Shown piece after piece: positions 1-7,598 of a DNA stretch of 64,000 nt. The stretch comes from Klebsiella planticola ATCC 33531 (GTDB lineage Bacteria; Pseudomonadota; Gammaproteobacteria; Enterobacterales; Enterobacteriaceae): NCBI RefSeq assembly GCF_000735435.1, contig NZ_JMPP01000014.1, positions 372,001 through 436,000 of the forward strand, written 5' to 3'. Position 1 is the stretch's first letter. Each line of letters opens with the position of its first letter. Position numbers and translations under genes: made by a program. Under the pieces are notes generated by a model that was not told where the DNA came from, made no database searches, and worked only from the letters and a program-made list of their open reading frames with translations.

Positions 1-1004
1 CCGGACGCTACGCCGATCTTCTTGGACCGAAAAAGATCGTGATCTTCGGGCTGTGCGGCTGTTTTCTCAGCGGTTTGAGCTATCTGCTGGCGGCCGTCGG
101 CAGCGGCTGGCCGATCTTTAGCCTGGCGCTGCTGTGCCTCGGTCGCGTGATTCTCGGCATCGGGCAAAGCTTTGCCGGCACCGGTTCAACGCTATGGGGG
201 GTGGGCGTGGTGGGCTCGCTGCATATCGGGCGGGTTATTTCGTGGAACGGTATCGTGACTTACGGGGCGATGGCGATGGGGGCGCCGCTCGGCGTGCTCT
301 GTTATTCCCTTGTCGGACTGCCGGGGCTGGCGTGGGCGATTATGGCCGTGGCGCTGGTCGCTATTCTGTGTGCGCTGCCGAGGGCGGCGGTCAGAGCAAC
401 GAAGGGTAAAGCGATGACGTTTCGCGCCGTGCTGGGCCGGGTCTGGCCGTATGGGATGGCGCTGGCATTGGCTTCCGCCGGGTTTGGCACGATCGCGACG
501 TTTATTACCCTGTTCTACGACGCCAAAGGCTGGGACGGCGCGGCGTTTGCGCTGACGTTATTTAGCTGTGCGTTTGTTGGTACGCGTCTGCTGTTCCCTA
601 ATGGCATTAATCGTCTGGGGGGACTGAACGTCGCGATGCTGTGCTTTAGCGTTGAGATTGTCGGACTTCTGCTGGTGGGGTTGGCTGAAACTTCGCCGAT
701 CGCCAAAGTCGGGACCTTCTTCGCTGGCGCCGGTTTTTCACTGGTCTTCCCTGCGCTGGGGGTGGTGGCGGTGAAGGCGGTGCCGCAGCAAAATCAGGGC
801 TCGGCGCTGGCGACCTATACGGTATTTATGGATCTGTCTTTAGGCATCACCGGGCCGCTGGCCGGGCTGCTGATGGCATGGGCCGGGATTTCCACCATTT
901 ATCTGGCGGCGGCGGGGCTGGTGGCGGTGGCGCTGTTGTTGAGCTGGCGGTTAAAAAAACGGCCCCCGGCGGTGGCGCCGGAGGCCGCTACGTCAGGCCA
1001 GTAG
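1..1004 (+). CDS. yhhS: YhhS-like MFS transporter, 5' truncated by the window
   Basis: This is the C-terminal ~334 residues of a major facilitator superfamily transporter of the inner membrane. The frame is open from base 3, so the real start lies before the window. The first residues read GRYADLLGPKK, the conserved MFS loop between transmembrane helices 2 and 3, which places about 70 residues outside (E. coli YhhS is about 405 aa). The rest alternates hydrophobic helices with short loops and ends in a basic LKKRPPA tail. Its stop codon directly abuts the stop of convergent dcrB, and the end of the coding sequence carries dcrB's terminator. Substrate is not evident; E. coli YhhS has been linked to efflux of sugars and other compounds. 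Confidence 0.9.
   Translation, partial: GRYADLLGPKKIVIFGLCGCFLSGLSYLLAAVGSGWPIFSLALLCLGRVILGIGQSFAGTGSTLWGVGVVGSLHIGRVISWNGIVTYGAMAMGAPLGVLCYSLVGLPGLAWAIMAVALVAILCALPRAAVRATKGKAMTFRAVLGRVWPYGMALALASAGFGTIATFITLFYDAKGWDGAAFALTLFSCAFVGTRLLFPNGINRLGGLNVAMLCFSVEIVGLLLVGLAETSPIAKVGTFFAGAGFSLVFPALGVVAVKAVPQQNQGSALATYTVFMDLSLGITGPLAGLLMAWAGISTIYLAAAGLVAVALLLSWRLKKRPPAVAPEAATSGQ
953..986 (-). terminator. Rho-independent terminator of dcrB, inside yhhS coding sequence
   Basis: Read on the minus strand, a 10-bp GC-rich stem (GGCCTCCGGC pairing with GCCGGGGGCC, loop GCCACC) is followed by G and seven T residues. It lies wholly within the last codons of yhhS, so the repeat has to code for protein and terminate the opposite transcript. 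Confidence 0.75.
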
Positions 1005-1562
1005 TTACTGGATGACGAGGGTGTTGATGATGTTTTCAGCCGCGCTTTGCGCCTGCTGCTGGTTGTCTGCCGGCAGCGTGATCTGCAGGGTCAGCAGCTT
1101 ATCGTCAACCTTGCCGAGAATCACGGAAGACCAGGCGGTCTGGCCTTTGGCGGAGATGATGCTGTCCAACTGCTGCAGCGTGTGGCCTTTGATATCAATC
1201 GATTTATTGGTGACAACCTGCAGCTGCGGATCGCGGCTGCGCTGCTGATCTTCCAGGCGCTGAGCCAGCACGCTCAATTCTTCATTGGTGCTGTCGCCAA
1301 CAATCACGATCACCGCTTTCTGTCCGGTGACGTCAGAATAGACGTGCATGTTGTTGGCCTGGGTACCCAGCTTGCCGCTCTGATCGGTCATTCCTGCTGG
1401 CAGGGAAAAACTCAGCTTACCGTCCAGCAGGCTGATAGTTTGTCCGCTGGCGTTGCTTTCCGCAGCTGCCCCGGCAGTCGGCGTTTTTGTGTCGCTGTTA
1501 TCACAGGCCGCGAGCCCCATAACCAGCAGGCCAATACCGACATATTTAACCAAATTGCGCAT
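1005..1562 (-). CDS. dcrB: DcrB-family lipoprotein
   Basis: A 185-residue protein with a hydrophobic N-terminal helix ending in the lipobox LAAC, so it should be acylated on that cysteine. E. coli DcrB has the same length and near-identical sequence; it is needed for phage C1 and C6 adsorption/DNA entry and has been tied to envelope lipoprotein homeostasis. Two in-frame ATGs exist, at 1568 and 1562. The second is chosen because AGGAAG lies at proper spacing before it and because homologues begin MRNLVKY. The gene is convergent with yhhS with no intergenic base. Confidence 0.93.
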   Translation of the reverse strand: MRNLVKYVGIGLLVMGLAACDNSDTKTPTAGAAAESNASGQTISLLDGKLSFSLPAGMTDQSGKLGTQANNMHVYSDVTGQKAVIVIVGDSTNEELSVLAQRLEDQQRSRDPQLQVVTNKSIDIKGHTLQQLDSIISAKGQTAWSSVILGKVDDKLLTLQITLPADNQQQAQSAAENIINTLVIQ

Positions 1563-1635
1563 TGACATCTTCCTTTCGATAAACGGCCATTAACGGCTCA
1601 TTCGCTTATCTTATCACATCAACCTGCGAGTACTC

Positions 1636-2301
1636 TTAACCTGGCTGCAATGCGGATAAATCAGATTTATCTGCCAGTTTTTTCAGCAGCATATTCAACA
1701 ACATGCCATACATCGGCAGGAAGAAAACAATGCTAATCAGTACCTTGAAGCTGTAGTCGACAATCGCGATTTCTCCCCAGTTCGCTGCCATAAACGGGTC
1801 CGGACTGCGCCAGAAAGCGATGAAGAAAAAGGCCAGGGTATCGCTGACGTTGCCGAACAGGGTCGAGGCAGTCGGCGCCAGCCACCAGCGGCGGTTTTGC
1901 CGCAGGCGGTTAAAGACGTGGACATCGAGGATCTGGCCCAGCGCGTAGGCCATGAAACTGGCGGCGGCGATACGGGCGACGAACAGGTTAAAGTGGGTCA
2001 GCGCGGCAAAGCCTTGCCACTCGCCCATATAAAACAGGGACGAGATGCCATAGGAGATCAGCAGCGCCGGGACCATCACCGCCAGGATAATGCGTCGTGC
2101 CAGCGGCGCGCCGAAAATCCGCACCGTCAGATCGGTGGCGAGGAAGATAAACGGAAAGCTGAATGCGCCCCAGGTGGTATGAAAACCAAAAATGGTGATC
2201 GGGAGCTGCACCAGATAGTTGCTGGAGGTGATAACCAGCAAATGAAAAAGAGAAAGCCAGACCAGCGCTTTTTGACGCTGTGACGTTGTAAACGGATTCA
2301 T
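1636..2301 (-). CDS. yhhQ: Queuosine precursor transporter YhhQ
   Basis: A 221-residue integral membrane protein with about six hydrophobic segments, same length as E. coli YhhQ. The DUF165/QPTR family imports the queuosine precursors preQ0 and preQ1 for tRNA modification. Conserved polar stretches (SNYLVQLP, ATDLTVRIFG, NVSDTLAFF) are present. It is transcribed away from tusA; an ERIC repeat and a possible PurR box lie between them. It reads toward dcrB with a 73-bp gap, so the two may be cotranscribed. Confidence 0.93.
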   Translation of the reverse strand: MNPFTTSQRQKALVWLSLFHLLVITSSNYLVQLPITIFGFHTTWGAFSFPFIFLATDLTVRIFGAPLARRIILAVMVPALLISYGISSLFYMGEWQGFAALTHFNLFVARIAAASFMAYALGQILDVHVFNRLRQNRRWWLAPTASTLFGNVSDTLAFFFIAFWRSPDPFMAANWGEIAIVDYSFKVLISIVFFLPMYGMLLNMLLKKLADKSDLSALQPG

Positions 2302-2319
2302 ATTGTGACCTTTTTATGC

Positions 2320-2445
2320 CCGTTATCCTTCAGACTGCAGATGCGTTGACTCTCCTCGTGTATTCCAGTCGCTTACCTGGGTAAGCCCTCGGGAATTCAC
2401 TGCGGTATCGCCTTTCTGCAACTCGAATGATTCAGGACCAGAGAG
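2320..2445. repeat. ERIC (enterobacterial repetitive intergenic consensus) element
   Basis: The stretch contains the diagnostic ERIC core, GGTAAGCCCTCGGGAATTCAC (compare the ERIC1R primer sequence), then CCTTTCTGCAACTCGAATGA, and upstream the other arm with GCAGATGCGTTGACTCTCC and CCAGTCGCTTACC. The core forms the usual imperfect palindrome around CTTACCTGGGTAAG. Length is close to the ~127-bp ERIC unit; exact edges are approximate. Confidence 0.85.
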
Positions 2446-2562
2446 TTGGGGTGAGGGAACCCAATAAATCAATACTCGTGCCGTGGCTTGCCAACGCGCG
2501 AGTACCAGTTTGAAGCGGCAGAATGATACTGCGTTGAGCGGGTATTGCAATGGTTGTTTTTC

Positions 2563-2578
2563 GCGCAAACGTTAACCT
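2563..2578. promoter_or_regulatory. Candidate PurR box
   Basis: GCGCAAACGTTAACCT matches 12 of 16 positions of the PurR operator ACGCAAACGTTTGCGT, including the central CGCAAACGTT. It could serve yhhQ, about 260 bp away across the ERIC element, or tusA, 60 bp away. One half-site is degenerate, so this is a candidate only. Confidence 0.4.
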
Positions 2579-2581
2579 GAC

Positions 2582-2609
2582 TTGCGTAGCGGAAAAGTGG
2601 GGGTAAACT
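2582..2609 (+). promoter_or_regulatory. Candidate tusA promoter
   Basis: TTGCGT (-35-like) and TAAACT (-10-like) are separated by 16 bp and end 28 bp before the tusA ATG. They are the best-spaced hexamers in the gap. The match is modest. Confidence 0.4.
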
Positions 2610-2637
2610 AGGGCCGTTTTGTTGATGTGAGATAAAA

Positions 2638-2883
2638 ATGACCGAACTTTTCTCCAGCCCTGACCACACTCTGGACGCTCAGGGCCTGCGTTGCCCGGAG
2701 CCGGTAATGATGGTGCGTAAGACCGTACGTACCATGCCGGTGGGCGAAACGCTGCTGATTATCGCCGACGATCCGGCGACAACCCGCGATATTCCGGGTT
2801 TTTGCCGCTTTATGGAGCATGAGCTGCTGGCGCAAGAAACCGCGGCGCTGCCCTACCGCTATCTGATTCGTAAAAGCCATTAA
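2638..2883 (+). CDS. tusA: Sulfur carrier protein TusA
   Basis: An 81-residue protein of the SirA/TusA family. It accepts sulfane sulfur from IscS on a conserved cysteine and passes it to TusBCD/TusE/MnmA for 2-thiouridine in tRNA; it also influences molybdenum cofactor and Fe-S metabolism. The family signature LRCPEPVMM places the active cysteine at residue 19, as in E. coli, and the length is identical. The gene stands alone: divergent from yhhQ and convergent with zntA, with a tandem REP-like array just downstream. Confidence 0.96.
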   Translation: MTELFSSPDHTLDAQGLRCPEPVMMVRKTVRTMPVGETLLIIADDPATTRDIPGFCRFMEHELLAQETAALPYRYLIRKSH

Positions 2884-2910
2884 GCACGGGTTTGCGTGCC
2901 GCACGGCCTT

Positions 2911-3118
2911 TCCCGGAGGCGGGGCTGCGCCCCTGTCCGGGCTACAAAATCCAAAGATCGCACGCTCCCGTAGCCCCGGTAAGCAGCGCGCCACCGGGGG
3001 ATAAACGGTGCGATTGCCGTAGACCGTCTTCCCGGAGGCGGGACTGCGTCCCTGTCCGGCCTGCAAAATCCAAAGACCGCACGCTCCCGTAGCCCCGGTA
3101 AGCAACGCGCCACCGGGG
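2911..3118. repeat. Tandem 119-bp duplication of REP-like palindromes between tusA and zntA
   Basis: An 89-bp block beginning TCCCGGAGGCGGG at 2911-2999 recurs at 3030-3118 with only a few substitutions, separated by 30 bp of unique sequence. Start-to-start period is 119 bp. Each block has two GC-rich inverted repeats (CGGGGCTGCGCCCCTG and CCCCGGTAAGC...CCACCGGGG) flanking AAAATCCAAAGA. This is typical BIME architecture between convergent genes, and either strand may use it for termination or mRNA 3'-end protection. Confidence 0.85.
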
Positions 3119-3127
3119 TCTTTCCGC

Positions 3128-5326
3128 TTATTTCTTACGTAACAGTCGCAGGGCGTTAGCGGTCACCAGCACCGTTGCCCCCGTATCGGCCAGCACTGCC
3201 AGCCACAGCCCGGTCAATCCGAGCAGCGTGGTGATAAGGAAAATCCCCTTTAAGCCAAGCGCAATCGCAATGTTCTGCCGAATATTGGCGTGGGTGGCGC
3301 GGGCCAGGGCAATCATCTGCGCCAGACCGGTTAAGCGGTTATGCGTCAGGGCGGCATCGGCGGTTTCCAGCGCCACGTCGGTTCCGCTGCCCATGGCGAT
3401 ACCAATGGTGGCGGCCTTCATTGCCGGCGCGTCATTAATCCCGTCACCGACCATGGCCAGCGGCGCAGCGGCATTGAGCGCCGTGACCGCCTCGACTTTA
3501 TCGGCCGGCAGCAGTCCGGCACGGAATTCCAGCCCCAGCTCCCCGGCAATGGCGGCAGCCGCACGCGGGTTATCGCCGGTCAGAATGACGCCCTGCACCC
3601 CCAGACGATGCAGATCGTCGACCGCCTGACGGGCGTCATCGCGCAGCGTATCCTGCAGCGCCAGAATGCCGAGCAGAGACTGTTCGCGCAATACCAGCAC
3701 AACCGTCTGACCCGCGCTCTCCAGCTGCTGAATCTGCGCCTCATGCTCTGCGGCGGCGTCATTGCCTGCCGCGCAAATCAGTATCTGACGACCGTCAACC
3801 TCGGCTTCAATACCCGAACCCGCCAGCGCGCGCTGACCGCGGGCAGACGGAATCGTCAGCTGGCGCTGCTGGGCTTCGCGCACGATGGCCTGCGCCAGCG
3901 GGTGGCTGGAGCCTTGTTCTACTGCCGCCGCCAGTGCCAGCAGGCCATCTTCATCCACGTCATTCAGGGCGATTGCGGCGGTGACGCGCGGTTGGCCGAC
4001 GGTTAGCGTCCCGGTCTTATCAAAAGCCACCTGACGTATGCGACCCAGTTGCTCAAGCGCTGCGCCGCCTTTAATCAGGGCACCGTGACGCGACGCCACC
4101 GCCAGCCCGGAAGTAATGGCCGCCGGAGTGGAAATAACCAGCGCACAAGGACAGCCGATCAGCAGCAGCGTCAGACCTTTGTAGATCCACGGCAGCCAGG
4201 CGGCGGCAAAGAACAGCGGCGGTACGATGGCGACCAGCAGGGCGGCGACCATAATGGCCGGCGTGTAAATCCGGCTGAAGCGATCGATAAAGCGTTCAAT
4301 GGGTGCCCGACGTTCCTCTGCCTCTTCAATCAGCTTCAGAATACGGTCAATGGCGCTGTCGCCCGGCTCGGAAATCACCGTCAGTTGAACCAGACGGTCG
4401 ACGCTGGTGGCGCCTGCCGCCACGCGTTCGCCGGACCGGCGCTCGACCGGCACCGACTCACCGGTTAAGGCACTTTCATCGAAGCTGGCGAACGGCGTGC
4501 GCAGCTGGCCATCAGCAGGCAAGCGACCACCTGCTGCGACTTCAATGATGTCTCCAGGGCGGAGATCGCGCTGGGCGACGGTTTCCCGCACGCCGTCACG
4601 CAGACGAGTGGCGGTATCGGGTTTTAACGCCATCAGCGCGCTTACCCCCTGGCGGGCACGGCTGGCCGCCCAGCCTTCAAGACGCTCGCCAACCATAAAC
4701 AGCAGTAGCACCATCGCGGCTTCGGCCGTTGCGCCGATAAACAGCGCCCCGATGGCGGCGACGCTCATCAGTGTTTCAATGGCAAACCAGCTACCGCTGC
4801 GGATCAGGCGCAGAGCCTGACGAGCGACGGGCCACAGGCCCACAAGCGTGGTGGCAATGAATGCCAGCTCGCCGAAGGGGTGGTTGAACTGCTCCAGACC
4901 CCAGCTCAGCGCCATCAGTAGTACCAGCGTTATCAGCGGCAGGTTCTCGCGCAGAGGCGAGGTTTCCGGCGGCGGGGCGCTTTCATCGCGCAGCGTATAG
5001 CCCGCGGCACGTACCGCACTTTCGACGGCAGCGCGGATATCGGCATCGGCGTTGACCAGCAGTTTTTCGGTGGCAAACAGAACCTGTACCTGGTTGACGC
5101 CTGGTACCTGGCGCACCGCAGTTTCGACTTTACGGGCGCAGGCGGCGCAGTCCATGCCTTCAACCAGCCAGCTATAGCGCGCCTCGTTTAACGCCTCGCT
5201 GTCGGTGGCGTTATTGGCGGCACAGCCAGATTCCGTGCAGCAGCTGTCAGCCTGGGCGACAACCGGCTTTAATTTGAATGACGAGAACTGTGGGACTTTT
5301 TTATCCTGCGTTTCTGGAGTCGACAT
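3128..5326 (-). CDS. zntA: Zn/Cd/Pb-exporting P1B-type ATPase ZntA
   Basis: A 732-residue inner-membrane P-type ATPase that exports Zn(II), Cd(II) and Pb(II); length equals E. coli ZntA. The N-terminal cytosolic part has cysteines at 29, 30 and 35 and the heavy-metal-associated motif GMDCAAC (Cys60, Cys63). The membrane metal site CPC is at 392-394, the phosphorylated Asp of DKTGTLT is 436, and TGES, the HP-containing SSHPLA and VGDGINDAPA are present. The ATG follows a GGGAGG ribosome site. It stands alone under the ZntR-type promoter just upstream. The 3' end reads toward the tandem repeat array shared with tusA. Confidence 0.97.
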   Translation of the reverse strand: MSTPETQDKKVPQFSSFKLKPVVAQADSCCTESGCAANNATDSEALNEARYSWLVEGMDCAACARKVETAVRQVPGVNQVQVLFATEKLLVNADADIRAAVESAVRAAGYTLRDESAPPPETSPLRENLPLITLVLLMALSWGLEQFNHPFGELAFIATTLVGLWPVARQALRLIRSGSWFAIETLMSVAAIGALFIGATAEAAMVLLLFMVGERLEGWAASRARQGVSALMALKPDTATRLRDGVRETVAQRDLRPGDIIEVAAGGRLPADGQLRTPFASFDESALTGESVPVERRSGERVAAGATSVDRLVQLTVISEPGDSAIDRILKLIEEAEERRAPIERFIDRFSRIYTPAIMVAALLVAIVPPLFFAAAWLPWIYKGLTLLLIGCPCALVISTPAAITSGLAVASRHGALIKGGAALEQLGRIRQVAFDKTGTLTVGQPRVTAAIALNDVDEDGLLALAAAVEQGSSHPLAQAIVREAQQRQLTIPSARGQRALAGSGIEAEVDGRQILICAAGNDAAAEHEAQIQQLESAGQTVVLVLREQSLLGILALQDTLRDDARQAVDDLHRLGVQGVILTGDNPRAAAAIAGELGLEFRAGLLPADKVEAVTALNAAAPLAMVGDGINDAPAMKAATIGIAMGSGTDVALETADAALTHNRLTGLAQMIALARATHANIRQNIAIALGLKGIFLITTLLGLTGLWLAVLADTGATVLVTANALRLLRKK

Positions 5327-5364
5327 GGGACCCTCCCGGTAATGATAATTTTCTCATTACCAGA

Positions 5365-5396
5365 AGGATACACTCTGGAGTCGACTCCAGAGTCAA
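5365..5396 (-). promoter_or_regulatory. ZntR-controlled zntA promoter with 20-bp spacer
   Basis: On the minus strand TTGACT (-35, 5391-5396) and TATCCT (-10, 5365-5370) are separated by exactly 20 bp. A perfect 22-bp palindrome at 5372-5393, centred on GGAGTCGACTCC, fills the spacer. An overlong spacer with a dyad is the signature of MerR-family activation by DNA untwisting, here by ZntR with Zn(II). The -35 lies only 8 bp beyond the stop codon of yhhN. Confidence 0.93.
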
Positions 5397-5404
5397 GCGC
5401 AAAA

Positions 5405-6031
5405 TTACAGATACAGCGCGCGGACGATCAGAAAGTGGCCAGCAAAGTAGAAGGCGGCAGCGATGGCGTTATCGGCGCGGAAGCGACGACGATAGTGGCT
5501 GATCAGCCAGACAATATTACTCAACAGCAGGAATGACGCGCCGGCGAAGCCAGAGAACGCGGTATCCGTCGGGCGGAAGAACCACAGCTCACCGGCCAGC
5601 CAGACCATAACCAGGGTCATACCGATAAAGGTGAAGACCGGCATGCGCAGCTCTTCCAGCCGGCTCCAGATGACCGCAAGCAGCAGCGCGCCGATAACCA
5701 GCAGCACCAGCGGCAGCGGCCAGAAAAACGACATCGTCATCTGGCTGGCAAACCAGATCGTGTACAGCAGATGCGACAGGAAAAAGGCCCCCACCGCATA
5801 CATCACCCGCTGGCGCGGCAGCAGCGTTAATGCATCGCCCAGCAGCGAAGCGCACAGCCCGGCGAGTACCAGGTAGCTGATGGCGTTGAACATTGGCGCC
5901 TGCCAGGCCAGCAGCAGTAGCAGGATCAGCGTGACGGGTTTAAAAACCCAGCGCTGCCACGTGGGGCCGCGATAGGACGCATCGACGAAAAGCCATGCGG
6001 AGAAACAGACAGCAATAAACGACCAAAGCAT
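5405..6031 (-). CDS. yhhN: YhhN/TMEM86-family membrane protein
   Basis: A 208-residue, very hydrophobic protein with about eight predicted transmembrane helices, identical in length to E. coli YhhN. The family includes mammalian TMEM86 lysoplasmalogenases, but enterobacteria lack plasmalogens, so the bacterial substrate is uncertain. It lies upstream of zntA on the same strand and divergent from yhhM. Its stop is almost adjacent to the -35 of the zntA promoter, so read-through transcription could pass over that promoter. Confidence 0.88.
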   Translation of the reverse strand: MLWSFIAVCFSAWLFVDASYRGPTWQRWVFKPVTLILLLLLAWQAPMFNAISYLVLAGLCASLLGDALTLLPRQRVMYAVGAFFLSHLLYTIWFASQMTMSFFWPLPLVLLVIGALLLAVIWSRLEELRMPVFTFIGMTLVMVWLAGELWFFRPTDTAFSGFAGASFLLLSNIVWLISHYRRRFRADNAIAAAFYFAGHFLIVRALYL

Positions 6032-6172
6032 AGTAAGTCCTTGTATCTGTTATTATTAAGTGAGTGGTGTATTGGCGGTACTGAAACTTAGTGTAGTGGT
6101 TCGGGCGGGCAGATGACAACGTTAATCAAGGCGCGGTATGCTTATTCCTGAGAATTCTTATGGGTTAGATGA

Positions 6173-6532
6173 ATGAGCAAGGTTCCCCTGTTTTTTATGA
6201 TCGTCGTCGCCATCATTGTGGTGGCCGCATCGGTACGCTATGTGCAGCAACGACGGGAAAATATGAATAACGACGCCGCGCCGCTGCTACAAAAGCGGGT
6301 GGTGGTGAGTAACAAGCGGGAGAAGGTGCTCAACGATCGCCGGTCGCGCCAGCAAACCGTTGCCCCCGCCGGCAGCGATATGCGCTATGACGTGAGCTTC
6401 AGGCCGGAAAGCGGTGGCCTGGAAGTCAGTTTTCGACTTGAGGCGGCGCAATATCATGCGTTGAGCGTCGGTGATCGGGGAACGCTAAGCTACAAAGGCT
6501 CAAGGTTTGTCGCGTTTACGCCAGAACCTTGA
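6173..6532 (+). CDS. yhhM: YhhM, DUF2500 family membrane-anchored protein
   Basis: A 119-residue protein with one N-terminal transmembrane helix (about residues 5-22, FFMIVVAIIVVAASVRYV) followed by a basic stretch and a small soluble domain. This is the layout of the DUF2500 family, and E. coli YhhM has the same length. The function is unknown. It is divergent from yhhN and convergent with yhhL, ten bases separating the two stops. Confidence 0.85.
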   Translation: MSKVPLFFMIVVAIIVVAASVRYVQQRRENMNNDAAPLLQKRVVVSNKREKVLNDRRSRQQTVAPAGSDMRYDVSFRPESGGLEVSFRLEAAQYHALSVGDRGTLSYKGSRFVAFTPEP

Positions 6533-6542
6533 GCCCAGGGGG

Positions 6543-6821
6543 TTACTTCTTACGCAGCGTGGCCTTGAGCTTTTTCTGCCAGGCCACCAGTTCGAACACG
6601 CCGAAGATAAAAATACGGATCTGTTCAAAGCGGCCCAGCGGCGGGGCATCTTTCGGCTGAGTGGCCTTTAGCAGCGTCAGCTGCAGACCGTGCATCAGGA
6701 TCATAAAAATCAGGGCAACGTTAACGAAGATGTTCAGTGGCTTCGGGAAAGGCTGAAACAGGTTTAATAATAAAAATGCCCAGACGCACAGCATCAACAC
6801 GCGGCCAAAATTAATCAGCAT
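6543..6821 (-). CDS. yhhL: YhhL, DUF1145 family membrane protein
   Basis: A 92-residue protein with two hydrophobic helices (about residues 6-22 and 30-50) and a basic C-terminus (KKLKATLRKK), matching E. coli YhhL. Function unknown. The start is ATG at 6821, beginning MLINFGRVLM; a longer open frame runs upstream inside rsmD but is not conserved coding. It overlaps the end of rsmD by 11 bp, so the two are translationally coupled. Confidence 0.88.
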   Translation of the reverse strand: MLINFGRVLMLCVWAFLLLNLFQPFPKPLNIFVNVALIFMILMHGLQLTLLKATQPKDAPPLGRFEQIRIFIFGVFELVAWQKKLKATLRKK

Positions 6822-7407
6822 GATTTTCTCCTTTTGCCTCACGTTGATAGAGACGGTAGGCGACCTGTCCGGCCACTTTCTCACGATACAGATGCCAGCA
6901 TGCCGGCACCGGCGGTAAACCATTTTCGACTTCGCTCTCAACGTAGATGAGCGCTTCATCGGCGAGCCAGCCGTTATTTTCCAGCAGACGCAGCGTCTCT
7001 TCCAGCAGACCTTTGCGGAAAGGCGGATCGACAAACACGATATGGTGCGGCGTGCCGGGCTGATTAAGGTAGCTGAGCGTATTGGTATTGACCACCTTGC
7101 CATGGCTGGCTTTCAGGGTCGCCAGGTTTTTTTGCAACTGTTGAGCGACGCCGCGCTCCATTTCCAGCAGCGTGGTGCTGCCCGCATAGCGCGACAGCGC
7201 TTCCAGCCCGAGGGCTCCGCTGCCGGCAAAGCAATCCAGGCACTGCGCATCGACCATGACAGGCGCCAGCCAGTTAAAAAGGGTTTCACGGACCCGGTCG
7301 GTCGTCGGGCGCAGGCCTGGGCTCTCGGGCACCGGTAATTTCCGTCCCCGCCATTGCCCACCAATAATACGGATCTGGCCGCTGCCCGTGTGGTTTGGTT
7401 TCTTCAT
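6811..7407 (-). CDS. rsmD: 16S rRNA (guanine966-N2)-methyltransferase RsmD
   Basis: A 198-residue SAM-dependent methyltransferase that modifies G966 of 16S rRNA in the 30S subunit. Visible motifs are the SAM-binding CLDCFAGSGALGLEALS (residues ~57-73) and the catalytic DPPF typical of N2-guanine methyltransferases. Length equals E. coli RsmD. It is divergent from ftsY across 191 bp and cotranscribed with yhhL, which it overlaps. Confidence 0.96.
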   Translation of the reverse strand: MKKPNHTGSGQIRIIGGQWRGRKLPVPESPGLRPTTDRVRETLFNWLAPVMVDAQCLDCFAGSGALGLEALSRYAGSTTLLEMERGVAQQLQKNLATLKASHGKVVNTNTLSYLNQPGTPHHIVFVDPPFRKGLLEETLRLLENNGWLADEALIYVESEVENGLPPVPACWHLYREKVAGQVAYRLYQREAKGENHAD

Positions 7408-7598
7408 CTCGTTGCTCAGGTCTCCACTTTCAGTCCGCTATTCTAGCGATCGAACGCGGATGACGAAACCTTAATCCGGGGGCGGTGATGCGAGTTAAGT
7501 TAAGTGATAGACTATCCGACTAATTTCATCATTTTTCAGCTTCCGCTATTGTTATGCCGAAGCTGTGCCATGAATAAACAGCGGGAGTGTCGTCGCAA

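Noticed and set aside
6822-7103. N-terminal extension of yhhL
   Set aside because: The frame is open upstream of ATG 6821, but it lies inside rsmD and E. coli YhhL begins at MLINF.
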